64,000 bases of DNA from Bacillus sp. RAR_GA_16 (GTDB lineage: Bacteria > Bacillota > Bacilli > Bacillales > Guptibacillaceae): contig NZ_JAIUKZ010000002.1 of assembly GCF_020165985.1 (NCBI RefSeq), positions 38,638-102,637 on the forward strand, in the 5' to 3' direction. The position numbers were made by a program, and so were the translations under genes. Below the pieces are notes generated by a model. That model was not told the DNA's origin. It searched no databases and saw nothing but the letters and a program-made list of their open reading frames with translations. Below, in pieces: positions 27,081 through 37,339 of this stretch (its first letter is position 1; each line of letters begins with the position of its first letter).

Positions 27081-27905
27081 ATGACAATTAAACAAGAAAT
27101 ACAAGATGCATCATCCTATATACAAGATCAAATAGGGGAATTTCGTCCAGAAATCGGTCTTATCTTAGGCTCTGGATTAGGTGTTCTTGCTGAAGAAATT
27201 GAAAATCCTGTACAAATTCCATATAGTGATATTCCGAATTTTCCTGTTTCAACAGTAGAAGGGCACGCGGGACAATTTGTATTTGGTACATTAAATGGTA
27301 AAACAGTAGCTGCCATGCAAGGACGTTTTCATTTTTATGAAGGATACTCAATGGACAAAGTAACATTCCCCGTTCGAGTAATGAAAGAACTTGGCATTCA
27401 TCATGTGATTGTAACGAATGCGGCAGGTGGAATAAATGAAGATTTCCAACCCGGAGATTTAATGGTTATAGCAGATCATATTAACAATTTCGGCACGAAT
27501 CCGTTAATTGGACCAAATAGCAACGAGTTTGGCCCTCGTTTTCCGGATATGTCTACAGCATACTCCCTAGAGCTACAACATTTAGCGCAAGATACAGCGA
27601 AAGAGCTTGGAATGAAACTTCAATCTGGAGTTTATGTCGGAAATACGGGACCAACTTATGAGACGCCAGCAGAAGTGCGCATGCTACGCACTTTAGGTGG
27701 GGACGCAGTGGGAATGTCAACTGTACCAGAGGTGATTATTGCAAGACATGCCGGAATGGATGTTCTAGGGATTTCCTGTATTTCAAATATGGCTGCTGGA
27801 ATCCTCGATCAGCCACTTCACCATGATGAAGTGATTGAAACGACGGAGAAAGTGAAGGCTAACTTCTTGCTATTAGTGAAAACAATTGTAAGTAAAATGG
27901 GTTAA
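27081..27905 (+). CDS. Purine-nucleoside phosphorylase
   Basis: This 274-aa trimeric-type enzyme splits purine (deoxy)nucleosides with phosphate (PupG in B. subtilis). Marks are LILGSGLGVLAEEIE, the His-containing EGHAGQFVFG, MQGRFHFYEGYS, TNAAGGINEDFQPGD, and the Asn-region ISNMAAG. It lies 21 bases after deoB with a GAGGAGG site. Confidence 0.93.
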   Translation: MTIKQEIQDASSYIQDQIGEFRPEIGLILGSGLGVLAEEIENPVQIPYSDIPNFPVSTVEGHAGQFVFGTLNGKTVAAMQGRFHFYEGYSMDKVTFPVRVMKELGIHHVIVTNAAGGINEDFQPGDLMVIADHINNFGTNPLIGPNSNEFGPRFPDMSTAYSLELQHLAQDTAKELGMKLQSGVYVGNTGPTYETPAEVRMLRTLGGDAVGMSTVPEVIIARHAGMDVLGISCISNMAAGILDQPLHHDEVIETTEKVKANFLLLVKTIVSKMG

Positions 27906-27926
27906 GTTTGAAGGGAGAGCGATTCA

Positions 27927-29228
27927 ATGAGAATGGTAGACGTGATACAGAAAAAACGAAATGGTAAAGAATTGACGAAAGAAGAAATCAATTTCTTTAT
28001 TGATGGATATACGAAAGGCGACATTCCTGATTACCAGGCATCGGCATTAATGATGGCTATTTATTTCAATGGAATGAAGTCAAATGAAACAGCAATGCTT
28101 ACTCAAGCTATGGTTGATTCAGGTGAAACGATTGATTTGTCTGCTATTGAGGGTCATAAAGTGGACAAGCACTCAACAGGCGGCGTTGGCGATAAAACAA
28201 CGTTTATTGTTGGTCCACTCGTAGCGTCTGTTGGTGTACCGGTAGCTAAAATGTCAGGAAGAGGTTTGGGTCACACAGGTGGCACATTAGACAAGCTTGA
28301 ATCTATTGCAGGTTTCCATATTGAGATGACAAAGGAAGAGTTTGTTAATAACGTAAATACACATAAATTATCTGTAGCAGGACAAACCGGCAATCTAGCT
28401 CCGGCAGACAAGAAACTTTATGCCCTTCGTGATGTTACAGCTACTGTTGATTCAATTCCTCTGATTGCAGGATCAATCATGAGTAAAAAGCTTGCTTCAG
28501 GAGCAGATGGAATCGTTTTGGATGTAAAAACTGGATCTGGCGCGTTTATGAAGAAACTTGAAGATTCAGAAGCACTTGCAAGGGAAATGGTTAACATCGG
28601 TAAGAATCTGGGGCGAAATACCGTTGCAGTAATTAGTGATATGAGCCAACCTCTTGGTTTTGAAGTAGGAAATGCAAATGAAGTACGTGAAGCATGTCAG
28701 GTACTACAAGGAGAGAATATTGAGGATCTGCGTCTTCTATCGCTCGAACTTGCTTCTCATATGACAGTGATTGCTGGTGCATTTGATGATTTTGATACAG
28801 CGTACAAAACGCTAGAAGAAAATCTGCAAAATGGAAAAGCATTTGAATCATTTAGAACGCTCGTTGAAGCTCAAGGTGGCGATGTAAGCGTCATTGACGA
28901 CCTTTCAAAATTACCAAAAGCCGCACATGAAATCGAAGTAACTGCACAGCAAGACGGATACGTAACAGAAATTGACGCTGAGTCAGTAGGCGTTGCGGCT
29001 ATGTATCTAGGGGCAGGAAGAGCAACTAAGGACGATCTGATTAACCATGGAGTAGGAATTACGCTTAAGAAAAAAGTTGGCGACAAAGTAGAAAAAGGTG
29101 AAGCGCTAGTTGTTCTCCATAGCGATAATGAGAATGCCGAAGACTCAATTAAAAAGATTAATGAAGCGTACACGCTTTCAAAAGACCCTACTGAAAAGCC
29201 TCAATTGATTTATAAAGTGATTAACTAA
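27927..29228 (+). CDS. Pyrimidine-nucleoside phosphorylase
   Basis: This 433-aa enzyme cleaves thymidine, deoxyuridine and uridine with phosphate. It has the signature [18 protein letters not shown] and phosphate-binding [11 protein letters not shown]. The C-terminal PYNP domain includes [21 protein letters not shown]. It starts at ATG 27927. Last gene of the salvage operon, followed by a terminator. Confidence 0.94.
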   Translation: MRMVDVIQKKRNGKELTKEEINFFIDGYTKGDIPDYQASALMMAIYFNGMKSNETAMLTQAMVDSGETIDLSAIEGHKVDKHSTGGVGDKTTFIVGPLVASVGVPVAKMSGRGLGHTGGTLDKLESIAGFHIEMTKEEFVNNVNTHKLSVAGQTGNLAPADKKLYALRDVTATVDSIPLIAGSIMSKKLASGADGIVLDVKTGSGAFMKKLEDSEALAREMVNIGKNLGRNTVAVISDMSQPLGFEVGNANEVREACQVLQGENIEDLRLLSLELASHMTVIAGAFDDFDTAYKTLEENLQNGKAFESFRTLVEAQGGDVSVIDDLSKLPKAAHEIEVTAQQDGYVTEIDAESVGVAAMYLGAGRATKDDLINHGVGITLKKKVGDKVEKGEALVVLHSDNENAEDSIKKINEAYTLSKDPTEKPQLIYKVIN

Positions 29229-29246
29229 GTGATGAAATACGGGGTG

Positions 29247-29279
29247 AGAAGTCTCTTCTAAGAGGCTTCTTTTTTTTGT
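29247..29279 (+). terminator. Terminator after pdp
   Basis: AGAAGTCTCTT/AAGAGGCTTCT stem (one G-U pair) followed by eight Ts. Confidence 0.9.
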
Positions 29280-29330
29280 CAATTGTAGGTGAGATGTATT
29301 TCAGCTTGAAGGTTCAAGAATTCGTATATT

Positions 29331-29348
29331 TTTCCAACATGTTGGAAA
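29331..29348. repeat. 18-bp perfect palindrome upstream of dacF
   Basis: TTTCCAACATGTTGGAAA is a perfect palindrome 33 bases before the dacF start codon. It is a possible operator. No SigF or SigG promoter is obvious next to it. Confidence 0.6.
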
Positions 29349-29380
29349 TCCTTGTAATATTAAGAATGGAGGGATCACCA

Positions 29381-30559
29381 ATGAAAGTTGTTGCAACAGC
29401 GCTCGCCTTCTTGCTGGGAGGAACCCTACTTGTTCCTTCTTTTACTCATGCAGAAGAAACAAAATTAAAAATCGCAGAAAACGCTTCTTCAGCTATATTA
29501 ATTGAGCGTGATACAGGTGAAGTATTGTTTGAAAAAGACAGTGATAAAAAGCTTCCTCCTGCAAGTATGACGAAAATTATGACGATGATCTTAATTATGG
29601 AAGCTGTTGAAAGTGGAAAGATCAGCCTTGATCAGAAAGTAAGAGCAAGTGAACATGCTGCATCAATGGGTGGTTCTCAGATTTTTCTCGAAGCAGGAGA
29701 GGAAATGACAGTGAATGACATGCTTAAAGGCATAGCGATTGCTTCGGGGAATGATGCTTCTGTTGCTATGGCAGAAGAGATTGCAGGTTCCGAAGAAGAA
29801 TTTGTTAAGTTGATGAATGATAAAGCAAAATCAATGGGTCTTAAGGATACACATTTTGTTAATCCAACAGGTCTTCCTGCCAAAGACCATTATTCAACAG
29901 CAAATGATATGGCATTAATGGCAAAAGAGCTTCTTAAATATGATTTGATTACAAAATACACCGGATTATATGAAGATTATTTAAGACAGGATACGGATAA
30001 AAAATTCTGGTTAGTTAACACAAATAAACTTGTTAAATTCTACCCGGGTGTGGATGGATTGAAGACCGGATTTACAAGTGAAGCGAAATACTGTCTAACT
30101 GCAACAGCTAAACGAGATGACATGCGTGTGGTTGCTGTCGTAATGGGTGCACCTTCTCCCAAAGTACGAAATAGTGAAATTACAAAACTGTTTGATTATG
30201 CGTTTTCTCAATATAAAACGCAAAAATTATTCGATCGAAACAATGTTGTAAAAGAAGTGAAAGTAAATAAAGGCGATCAGCCTTCCATGTCAGTTGTCAC
30301 ATCTGAGCGAGTCTCTGTACTTTTAAGAAAAGGCCAAGAAAATGGTGATATTACAACCAGTATTAAAATAAAGAAAAATATTGAAACACCGGTAAATAAG
30401 GGTGATCAGGTTGGTGAACTTTCAGTGAAAATTGATGGTCGGGTAACGGCAACGTCACCTGTTATCTCTGCTGAAAATATTAACAAAGCTTCTTGGTGGC
30501 AATTAATGAAAAGAACAACAGCGCAGTTCGCCAAAGCACCTACTGGGAGTGTCAAGTGA
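29381..30559 (+). CDS. Sporulation D-alanyl-D-alanine carboxypeptidase DacF
   Basis: This 392-aa penicillin-binding protein trims cell-wall stem peptides. It has a signal peptide (cleavage after THA), the catalytic SxxK in ASMTK, SGN in AIASGNDAS, KTG in GLKTGFTSEA, and a C-terminal beta domain with an amphipathic tail anchor. As in B. subtilis it precedes spoIIAA, and read-through from dacF would express the spoIIA operon in the forespore. ATG 29381 after GGAGGG is the start; an upstream ATG at 29276 would give a non-signal extension. Confidence 0.93.
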   Translation: MKVVATALAFLLGGTLLVPSFTHAEETKLKIAENASSAILIERDTGEVLFEKDSDKKLPPASMTKIMTMILIMEAVESGKISLDQKVRASEHAASMGGSQIFLEAGEEMTVNDMLKGIAIASGNDASVAMAEEIAGSEEEFVKLMNDKAKSMGLKDTHFVNPTGLPAKDHYSTANDMALMAKELLKYDLITKYTGLYEDYLRQDTDKKFWLVNTNKLVKFYPGVDGLKTGFTSEAKYCLTATAKRDDMRVVAVVMGAPSPKVRNSEITKLFDYAFSQYKTQKLFDRNNVVKEVKVNKGDQPSMSVVTSERVSVLLRKGQENGDITTSIKIKKNIETPVNKGDQVGELSVKIDGRVTATSPVISAENINKASWWQLMKRTTAQFAKAPTGSVK

Positions 30560-30600
30560 TCGCCTCTTTCATCGAATGGACACTAGTTTTGTCACGAAGA

Positions 30601-30626
30601 AGGAATTAACCCTGTAAAGAGAGAAA
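30601..30626 (+). promoter_or_regulatory. Candidate SigH promoter of spoIIA
   Basis: AGGAATT (30601-30607), 12-base spacer, AGAGAAA (30620-30626) resembles SigH elements (AGGAWWT / RNNGAAT), as expected for spoIIA. The -10 lacks the final T of GAAT. Confidence 0.45.
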
Positions 30627-30659
30627 AAACTCACAAGCAAACATGAGGAGGAATGTGAC

Positions 30660-31010
30660 GTGAGTCTTTCGATCAATCTTGAAGTAAGACATCCCGTTCT
30701 TTTGATTAGACTTGATGGAGAGTTGGATCATCATACGTCAGAAGAACTAAGAGACAGGGTAGATACAATCATTGAAGAAAGAAAAATTGAGCATATTGTT
30801 CTTAGTCTTGAAGGGCTATCATTTATGGATAGTTCTGGTCTTGGTGTCATTCTAGGCCGATACAATAAGGTGAAAAGCTTTGGTGGAGAAATGGTTGTCT
30901 GTTCGATTTCGCCTCCCGTAAAACGTTTGTTTGAAATGTCTGGACTCTTTAAAATCGTGAGGCTAGAAGCTGATGAACAGCATGCCCTCGCAACTTTGGG
31001 GGTGGCGTAA
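30660..31010 (+). CDS. Anti-sigma F factor antagonist SpoIIAA
   Basis: This 116-aa STAS protein binds SpoIIAB and frees SigF in the forespore. The regulatory Ser58 lies in [16 protein letters not shown] and is phosphorylated by SpoIIAB and dephosphorylated by SpoIIE. GTG 30660 follows GAGGAGGAATG. The stop overlaps the spoIIAB start (TAATG). Confidence 0.95.
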   Translation: MSLSINLEVRHPVLLIRLDGELDHHTSEELRDRVDTIIEERKIEHIVLSLEGLSFMDSSGLGVILGRYNKVKSFGGEMVVCSISPPVKRLFEMSGLFKIVRLEADEQHALATLGVA

Positions 31011-31450
31011 TGAGAAATCGAATGGAACTAGAATTTTCCGCGCTTAGCCAGAATGAATCTTTCGCTCGTGTAACGGTTGCTGCTTTCATTGCTCAGCTTG
31101 ATCCTACTGTCGATGAATTAACAGAAATCAAAACTGTTGTTTCAGAAGCTGTGACGAATGCCATTATTCATGGATATGAGCAAAACCCAGAAGAGAAGGT
31201 TTATATTTCTGTGGAGTTAAATGACGATACAGTTAATTTAACCATTCGAGATCATGGCATTGGTATATTAGACCTAGAAGAAGCTAGGCAGCCGCTATTT
31301 ACTTCTAAGCCTGAATTAGAAAGATCTGGTATGGGGTTCACAATTATGGAGAATTTTATGGATGAAGTTAAAGTCGAGTCTGCACGTGGACAAGGTACAA
31401 CCATTCACTTAATGAAGTACCTATCAAAAAATAAAGCGCTATGTAATTAA
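31010..31450 (+). CDS. Anti-sigma F factor SpoIIAB
   Basis: This 146-aa GHKL kinase holds SigF inactive and phosphorylates SpoIIAA. The ATP-binding N-box is in [14 protein letters not shown], the G1 box in [14 protein letters not shown] and the lid/G2 region in [14 protein letters not shown]. It is translationally coupled to spoIIAA. Confidence 0.95.
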   Translation: MRNRMELEFSALSQNESFARVTVAAFIAQLDPTVDELTEIKTVVSEAVTNAIIHGYEQNPEEKVYISVELNDDTVNLTIRDHGIGILDLEEARQPLFTSKPELERSGMGFTIMENFMDEVKVESARGQGTTIHLMKYLSKNKALCN

Positions 31451-31462
31451 GGGGACCTGCAT

Positions 31463-32218
31463 ATGGACGTGGAGGTTAGAAAAGGGAAACAGTCGCAACT
31501 TAAGCCTGATGAAGTAAAGGAATTGATTAAACAAAGCCAGGATGGCGACCAGGAAGCAAGAGACTTGATTGTTCAAAAGAACATGCGTCTTGTCTGGTCA
31601 GTTGTGCAACGATTTCTCAATCGAGGGTATGAAGCGGATGATCTCTTCCAGATTGGCTGTATCGGTCTGCTAAAATCCGTTGATAAATTTGATTTAAGTT
31701 ACGATGTGAAATTCTCCACCTATGCTGTTCCAATGATTATTGGTGAAATCCAGCGTTTTATTCGAGATGATGGGACCGTTAAGGTGAGTAGGTCCCTTAA
31801 AGAAACGGGTAACAAGGTTCGAAAGGCAAAAGATGAGTTATCTAAAACGCTTGGAAGAACACCAACAGTCAATGAAATTGCGGAAAAAATCGAGGTTACA
31901 CCTGAAGAAGTTGTCCTCGCTCAGGAAGCTGTTCGAGCTCCTTCTTCTATTCATGAAACCGTTTATGAAAACGATGGAGATCCCATTACACTTCTGGATC
32001 AAATTGCGGACAACACCGATACTTCATGGTTTGATAAATTAGCACTAAAGGAAGCGCTTCAATATCTCGATACGAGAGAGAGGCTAATTGTTTATTTAAG
32101 GTATTATAAAGATCAAACGCAGTCGGAAGTGGCGGAGCGTCTCGGTATTTCTCAAGTTCAAGTGTCGAGATTAGAGAAGAAGATTCTGAAACAAATAAAA
32201 GAACAGATGAGCAAATAG
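31463..32218 (+). CDS. RNA polymerase sigma-F factor
   Basis: This 251-aa sigma-70 family factor is the first forespore-specific sigma. Region 2 is seen in MRLVWSVVQRFLNRGYEADDLFQIG and KFSTYAVPMIIGEIQRFIRDD; region 4 in LIVYLRYYKDQTQSEVAERLGISQVQVSRLEKKIL. It lies 12 bases after spoIIAB. The last nine codons and the stop lie within the inverted repeat that forms the terminator. Confidence 0.95.
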   Translation: MDVEVRKGKQSQLKPDEVKELIKQSQDGDQEARDLIVQKNMRLVWSVVQRFLNRGYEADDLFQIGCIGLLKSVDKFDLSYDVKFSTYAVPMIIGEIQRFIRDDGTVKVSRSLKETGNKVRKAKDELSKTLGRTPTVNEIAEKIEVTPEEVVLAQEAVRAPSSIHETVYENDGDPITLLDQIADNTDTSWFDKLALKEALQYLDTRERLIVYLRYYKDQTQSEVAERLGISQVQVSRLEKKILKQIKEQMSK

Positions 32219-32245
32219 CTCATCTGTTCTTTTATTTGTTTCGTG
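32189..32245 (+). terminator. Terminator: 24-bp perfect inverted repeat at the end of sigF
   Basis: Bases 32189-32212 are exactly complementary to 32218-32241 with a 5-base loop. The left arm is coding sequence of sigF, and the right arm ends in a T-rich stretch. The long perfect stem is unusual for a terminator built into a gene end. Confidence 0.8.
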
Positions 32246-32291
32246 AAACGGTCACATGAGTTAGGGAATTAATGGTACTTGAGTAGCCTGA

Positions 32292-32321
32292 GAATGAGAG
32301 TGATTTGGTAGAAACATACTA
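32292..32321 (+). promoter_or_regulatory. SigG promoter of the spoVA operon
   Basis: GAATG (32292-32296), an 18-base spacer and CATACTA (32315-32321) fit the SigG consensus GHATR-N18-CATNHTA. SigG control of spoVA is established in B. subtilis. Confidence 0.75.
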
Positions 32322-32358
32322 TAACCAATATGCCCCTTGCATAAGGAGGTGCAGGATC

Positions 32359-32976
32359 ATGGAAAGTGAGTTGATCTATCTTAGACTGAGGCAGAAAAAG
32401 AAAGTTCCTCCAGATCAAGAACTCTTCATAAGAGATATCGCCCAGTTAATTGGTGAAGATGTTTATTGTGCCCTAGTAGAAGAGATCCCCATTTACCAGG
32501 TGACAAAAGAAGATAAAAACTTAGTTGTAATCGATGTGATGAAAGTGATAACAGCTATACACAGTGTCATGAAAAACTTAGAAGTACAGGTTGTTGGTCC
32601 TACACAAACCATTGTAGAAGTTCAATATCCAAAGAAGAAGTTGGCACCTGTTTATTTTGTGTTTATTTGGTTTTTACTATTTATTGGCGCCGCACTCGCC
32701 ATTATGAATTTCCATGAAGATGTCAGCATGAGAGAAGTCCACCAGCAAATTTATAAAATTGTGACGGGAATCGATAATCCAAAACCATTGCTTTTGCAAG
32801 TCCCCTATTCATTTGGTCTAGGAATCGGTATGGTTCTTTTCTTTAATCATCTTTTTAAGAAGCGATTTAACGAAGAACCCAGCCCGTTAGAAGTAGAAAT
32901 GTTTAATTACCAACAGGATCTCGATCAATATGTCATTGTACATGAAAATGATGAGAATGGTCATAACAAACCATGA
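32359..32976 (+). CDS. Stage V sporulation protein AA
   Basis: SpoVAA (205 aa) is part of the inner spore membrane complex that moves dipicolinic acid into the forespore and out at germination. It has a soluble N-terminal region (ESELIYLRLRQKKKVPPDQE) and two membrane helices (VFIWFLLFIGAALAIMNF; PYSFGLGIGMVLFFNHLF). ATG 32359 after AAGGAGGTG is the start; the longer in-frame ORF would begin within the SigG promoter region. It overlaps spoVAB by 4 bases. Confidence 0.92.
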   Translation: MESELIYLRLRQKKKVPPDQELFIRDIAQLIGEDVYCALVEEIPIYQVTKEDKNLVVIDVMKVITAIHSVMKNLEVQVVGPTQTIVEVQYPKKKLAPVYFVFIWFLLFIGAALAIMNFHEDVSMREVHQQIYKIVTGIDNPKPLLLQVPYSFGLGIGMVLFFNHLFKKRFNEEPSPLEVEMFNYQQDLDQYVIVHENDENGHNKP

Positions 32977-33404
32977 ATGCTCAATTTTTACTCGTCATAC
33001 TCATAGGATTCGCCGAAGGGATTGCGGTTGGCGCAGGTTTTGTTGCTTTTCTTTCAGTACTTGGTATTATTCCACGCCTAACACAGTTATCAAAAACGTG
33101 GCATCTCATTCGTTTCTACGAATGGGGCATTATTATCGGTGCAGTTGTTGCTAGCTGGCTGTCCTTACGAAATCCATCTTTAGACCTTCCTAAGTATGTC
33201 GTAGTACCAATTGGTTTAGGTGCTGGTGTTTTTATCGGTATGTTGGCAGCTGCTTTAACGGAAGTGTTAAACGTACTTCCTATCCTAACGAAACGAATCG
33301 GATTTATTGATAAAATTCTGGTTCTGCTAATGGCCATTGTTTTAGGTAAAGTTTTTGGCTCCTTGTTTCATTGGACAATTTTTGTGAATGGAGGTGTAAA
33401 GTAA
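32973..33404 (+). CDS. Stage V sporulation protein AB
   Basis: SpoVAB (143 aa) is an integral membrane protein with about five predicted helices (e.g. IAVGAGFVAFLSVLGIIP, VVPIGLGAGVFIGMLAAAL). It is part of the SpoVA dipicolinate channel. Its ATG overlaps the spoVAA stop and its stop overlaps the spoVAC start. Confidence 0.92.
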   Translation: MNAQFLLVILIGFAEGIAVGAGFVAFLSVLGIIPRLTQLSKTWHLIRFYEWGIIIGAVVASWLSLRNPSLDLPKYVVVPIGLGAGVFIGMLAAALTEVLNVLPILTKRIGFIDKILVLLMAIVLGKVFGSLFHWTIFVNGGVK

Positions 33405-33862
33405 TGGCAAAATCGTTGAATGATCAGAAACAATATTCAAAAAACATTAAATCATATCAGCCTAAACCCCCATATGTATTCAATGTTGTGAAGGCCTTTT
33501 TCGTCGGAGGATTCATTTGTATGTTTGGTCAGGGTGTACAGAATTTCTATATGAACGTCTTTGATTTTTCAAAAGAAAATGCAGGAAACCCTACGGTTGC
33601 AACCCTGATCCTTATCGCTGCTCTATTAACTGCTTTCGGGTGGTACGACAAAATTGGGCAGTTTTCAGGCGCAGGTTCAGCGGTACCGGTTACAGGCTTT
33701 GCTAATTCAATTACTAGTGCGGCTCTTGAACATAAAAGCGAGGGGATTGTACTAGGTATTGCAACCAATATGTTTAAACTTGCTGGTTCAGTTATTGTGT
33801 TTGGAACTGTAGCTGCCTATATTGTAGGGATGGTCAGAATGCTTTTTAAAGCGTTGATATAA
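33404..33862 (+). CDS. Stage V sporulation protein AC
   Basis: SpoVAC (152 aa) is a membrane protein described as a mechanosensitive channel component for dipicolinate release. It shows AFFVGGFICMFGQGVQNFY, the GQFSGAGSAVPVTGFANS turn shared with SpoVAEB, and LGIATNMFKLAGSVIVFG. The ATG at 33404 overlaps the spoVAB stop (TAATG), a better start than in-frame ATG 33371. Confidence 0.93.
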   Translation: MAKSLNDQKQYSKNIKSYQPKPPYVFNVVKAFFVGGFICMFGQGVQNFYMNVFDFSKENAGNPTVATLILIAALLTAFGWYDKIGQFSGAGSAVPVTGFANSITSAALEHKSEGIVLGIATNMFKLAGSVIVFGTVAAYIVGMVRMLFKALI

Positions 33863-33875
33863 GGAGAGAATCATT

Positions 33876-34889
33876 ATGAAGACAGGAAAACAAACATGGG
33901 AATTCTCCTCGGTTTTTTTACAGTCAGTAGGAACGGCAGTTGGGCCTAAAGAAGCCGAGGGTCCGTTTGGTGATTCGTTTGATGTCACCTACAGCAACCT
34001 TCATTGTGATCAGGATAACTGGGAACTGGCGGAAAGAAAGTTACTAGAAGATGCGATTTCAAGTTGTTTATCTAAAAAGGAATTAAACCAGAGTGATGTG
34101 GATGTTTTTGTTGCAGGTGATTTACTAAATCAAATCGTTAGCGCCACTTATACAGCGAGAACGAATCAGATTCCTTTCCTTGGTGTTTTTGGAGCGTGTT
34201 CCACTTCAATGGAATCACTCGCGATCGCCTCTTCTCTAGTTGAAGGTGGTTTTGCTAAGAAAGCCATTGCAGGAGTGAGTAGTCATAATGCAACAGCAGA
34301 AAGGCAGTTTCGCTATCCTACAGAGTACGGAGGTCAAAAGCCAGGAACGGCTACTTCTACTGTAACAGGTGCAGGTGCAGCGTTGATTAGCCAAGAACGA
34401 TCTGACATTCGAATTTCCGCTGCAACAATTGGTCGAGTAGTCGACTGGGGAATCAAAGATCCATTTGATATGGGAAGTGCTATGGCCCCAGCTGCTGCTG
34501 ATACGTTAGCGGCTCATTTTAAAGATTTAAATGTTGAACCCTCTGAGTATGACCTTATCGTAACGGGTGATTTATCAGCTGTAGGAGCGCCGATCGTAAG
34601 AGATTTGCTTCTTGAAAAAGGATTAGATATTACAAACAATCATAACGACTGTGGTCTTATGATTTACCGACCTGATCAGAAAGAAGTATTTGCTGGTGGT
34701 AGCGGGTGTGCTTGTTCAGCTGTAGTAACTTATGGGCATCTCATTGATCTCTTGAAAAAAGGGAATTACCAAAAAATCCTTGTGACAGCAACAGGGTGTT
34801 TGCATAGTCCCGTTATGATTCAGCAAAAAGAAAGTATGCCTGCTATAGCTCACGCCGTTGTATTTGAGCGAGTTGGGGGGGAAGGATAA
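33876..34889 (+). CDS. Stage V sporulation protein AD
   Basis: SpoVAD (337 aa) is the soluble, thiolase-fold SpoVA subunit that binds dipicolinic acid on the outer face of the spore inner membrane. Visible are the family [15 protein letters not shown] region, [14 protein letters not shown] and [11 protein letters not shown]. It is not an active thiolase. It overlaps spoVAEB by one base. Confidence 0.94.
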   Translation: MKTGKQTWEFSSVFLQSVGTAVGPKEAEGPFGDSFDVTYSNLHCDQDNWELAERKLLEDAISSCLSKKELNQSDVDVFVAGDLLNQIVSATYTARTNQIPFLGVFGACSTSMESLAIASSLVEGGFAKKAIAGVSSHNATAERQFRYPTEYGGQKPGTATSTVTGAGAALISQERSDIRISAATIGRVVDWGIKDPFDMGSAMAPAAADTLAAHFKDLNVEPSEYDLIVTGDLSAVGAPIVRDLLLEKGLDITNNHNDCGLMIYRPDQKEVFAGGSGCACSAVVTYGHLIDLLKKGNYQKILVTATGCLHSPVMIQQKESMPAIAHAVVFERVGGEG

Positions 34890-35239
34890 TGGAATATTTA
34901 ATCGCATTTGCAGTAGGTGGAGGCATTTGTGTCATAGGTCAACTATTACTGGATATTTTCAAACTAACACCTGCTCATGTGATGTCTTCTTTTGTCGTAA
35001 CAGGAGCAATTCTCGATGGATTTGGGATTTATGACCGCTTGATTGAATTCGCAGGAGCTGGTGCAACTGTACCGATTACAAGCTTTGGTCACTCATTGCT
35101 TCATGGAGCAATGCAGCAGGGTGAAGAACATGGATTTATAGGCATTGCGATGGGGATTTTTCAATTAACATCAGCTGGTATTTCTTCAGCTATCGTTTTC
35201 GGATTCATTATAGCCATTTTATTTAAACCAAAGGGGTGA
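34889..35239 (+). CDS. Stage V sporulation protein AE (SpoVAEB)
   Basis: This 116-aa membrane protein is paralogous to Spo[16 protein letters not shown] near the start and the [17 protein letters not shown] loop. It contributes to the SpoVA channel. Coupled to spoVAD. Confidence 0.92.
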   Translation: MEYLIAFAVGGGICVIGQLLLDIFKLTPAHVMSSFVVTGAILDGFGIYDRLIEFAGAGATVPITSFGHSLLHGAMQQGEEHGFIGIAMGIFQLTSAGISSAIVFGFIIAILFKPKG

Positions 35240-35244
35240 AAATC

Positions 35245-35814
35245 ATGAAAAAGCGGCGGGTTATTTTTGTCACGGATGGAGACCTTTATGCTCAAAAAGC
35301 TATTGAGAAAGTTGCGTCAGCTATTGGAGGAAGATGCATAAGTCAATCTGCTGGAAATCCTACCCCGCTTGCTGGATATGAAATCATTTCACTCATTAAC
35401 GAAGCCCCTCATGATCCGGTATTTGTTATGTTCGATGATAGTGGATTTCCAGGTGAAGGCTATGGAGAGCTTGCTATGCAGTCTGTCGCAGAAGACGAGA
35501 ATATTGAACTACTTGGGGCTATTGCAGTAGCCTCTAGAACTCATTTCTCAGAATGGACAAGAGTAGATGTCTCAATTGATCGTGACGGTGAACTAACACA
35601 CTATGGAGTGGACAAAAATGGTTTTGCTGATATGGAGGCAGGAAGAATCGATGGTGATACCGTGTCGATATTAGATAAACTAAACCTTCCCATTATTATA
35701 GGTGTTGGTGATATAGGTAAAATGTCTGGTCTTGATGATCCGGAAGTTGGATCACCTATAACGTTAAAAGCCGTTCAAATTCTGCTTGAAAGGAGCGGTT
35801 TCTATGACATCTAA
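35245..35814 (+). CDS. Stage V sporulation protein AEA
   Basis: This soluble 189-aa protein matches the second part of the original spoVAE (SpoVAEA). It begins [19 protein letters not shown] and has [16 protein letters not shown] and [13 protein letters not shown]. Its exact role is not known. ATG 35245 after AGGGGTG is preferred to GTG 35236. It overlaps spoVAF. Confidence 0.88.
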   Translation: MKKRRVIFVTDGDLYAQKAIEKVASAIGGRCISQSAGNPTPLAGYEIISLINEAPHDPVFVMFDDSGFPGEGYGELAMQSVAEDENIELLGAIAVASRTHFSEWTRVDVSIDRDGELTHYGVDKNGFADMEAGRIDGDTVSILDKLNLPIIIGVGDIGKMSGLDDPEVGSPITLKAVQILLERSGFYDI

Positions 35815-37298
35815 AGTCGATAACAAACAAAAAATATTTAAAAAACTAAAAGAGAACGAAGAATTTTTAAAGAAATCAATGGGGATTGGAAAAAGCTTTG
35901 ATGTTGGCGTACGTAAACTTAAGATTCTAAACAAAGAAATTCAGTTTTACTATTGTACAGGTCTTTGTGATACATCCATTATTGTAGAAATAATGCGAGA
36001 ACTGATGGAGATCGACGATCATCACCGTTTAACGGTGAAATTTGAGCAGGTGATACATAATCATTTGCCACATCAGCAAGTTACAAAGGTTGAAACATTT
36101 GATGAAGTTGTCGATCAAGTTTTATCTGGTTTAATCGCTGTTTTTATGGAAGGCGAAGAGATCGCCTATATTATTGATGTTCGAAAGTATCCTGGAAGAA
36201 CACCTCAGGAACCTGATACAGAAAAGGTGATTAGAGGCTCTCGGGATGGTTTTACAGAAAATATTATTGAAAATACAGCATTAACAAGACGTCGTATTCG
36301 AGATGGGCGCTTACGGAATGAGATTTTTCAAATAGGCGAACGCTCTAAAACGGATGTTTGTATTACCTATATTCAAGATGTTGCTAACCCTAATTTAGTG
36401 GAAATTGTGAAAAAGAAATTAAAAGAAATTAATATAGACGGTATTCCTATGGCTGATAAAACAGTAGAAGAATTTCTTGTCCACCAAGCTGGAAATCCCT
36501 TTCCACTTGTCAGATATACCGAAAGACCAGACGTGGCAGCATCTCATTTGTTAGAAGGCCACGTGTTGATTATCGTTGATACTTCACCAAGCGTAATGAT
36601 TACGCCAACAACGTTTTTTCATCACGTACAGCATGCAGAAGAATATCGAGAAGCACCACTCCCTGGAGCTTTCTTACGATGGGTAAGATTTGGTGGAATG
36701 CTGGCAGCGTTGTTGTTATTACCTCTCTGGTTATTAGCCGTATATGAACCGCAGTTGTTGCCTAAATCAATTGATTTTATTGGCCCAAATGATGAAACAA
36801 ATGTACCTATTTTTGCACAAATTATGCTTGCTGAGATTGGGATAGAAACCCTAAGAATGGCGGCTATCCATACCCCTACGCCTCTTTCCACTGCGATGGG
36901 TTTGATTGCAGCCGTGTTAATCGGGCAAATTGCGATTGATGTAGGGTTATTTGTACCTGAAGTTATTCTATATGTCTCAATTGCAGCTATAGGTTCGTAT
37001 GCAACACCGAGTTATGAACTATCCATTGCAAATAAATTAGTGAGACTACTGCTATTAGTTCTTGTCTTTTTCTTTCGAGTACCTGGGTACATGATCGGGA
37101 ATCACGGCGATCATTTTATTCCTTGTTGCGTTAAAACCATTGAACACACCTTACTTATGGCCCTTTATCCCATTCAACCCAAAAGCTTTTATTCAAGTTT
37201 TGATTCGTGTGTCTGTTCCTCTCACGAAACTCCGGCCTAGCATCACAGAACCGCAAAATGAAACGAAGCAACCGGACAAACCACTTGCCGAATCTTAA
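35804..37298 (+). pseudogene. Stage V sporulation protein AF, frameshifted near the C-terminus
   Basis: SpoVAF is a GerA-A-subunit family protein (soluble N-domain, then ~4-6 membrane helices) that aids spore germination with the SpoVA channel. The family marks NTALTRRRIRDGRLRNEIF, HLLEGHVLIIVDTSPSVMI and GAFLRWVRFGGMLAALLLLP are present. After GYMIG the frame goes off (NHGDHFIPCC...), while the other frame gives ITAIILFLVALKPLNTPYLW and continues to a stop at 37296-37298. Removing one A at 37100-37101 (GGGAATCACG to GGGATCACG) restores 497 aa, close to the ~493 of B. subtilis. Confidence 0.9.
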
Positions 37299-37339
37299 AA
37301 AGTATGATAATTTATTTCTTAATTGAATAGACCTCATTG

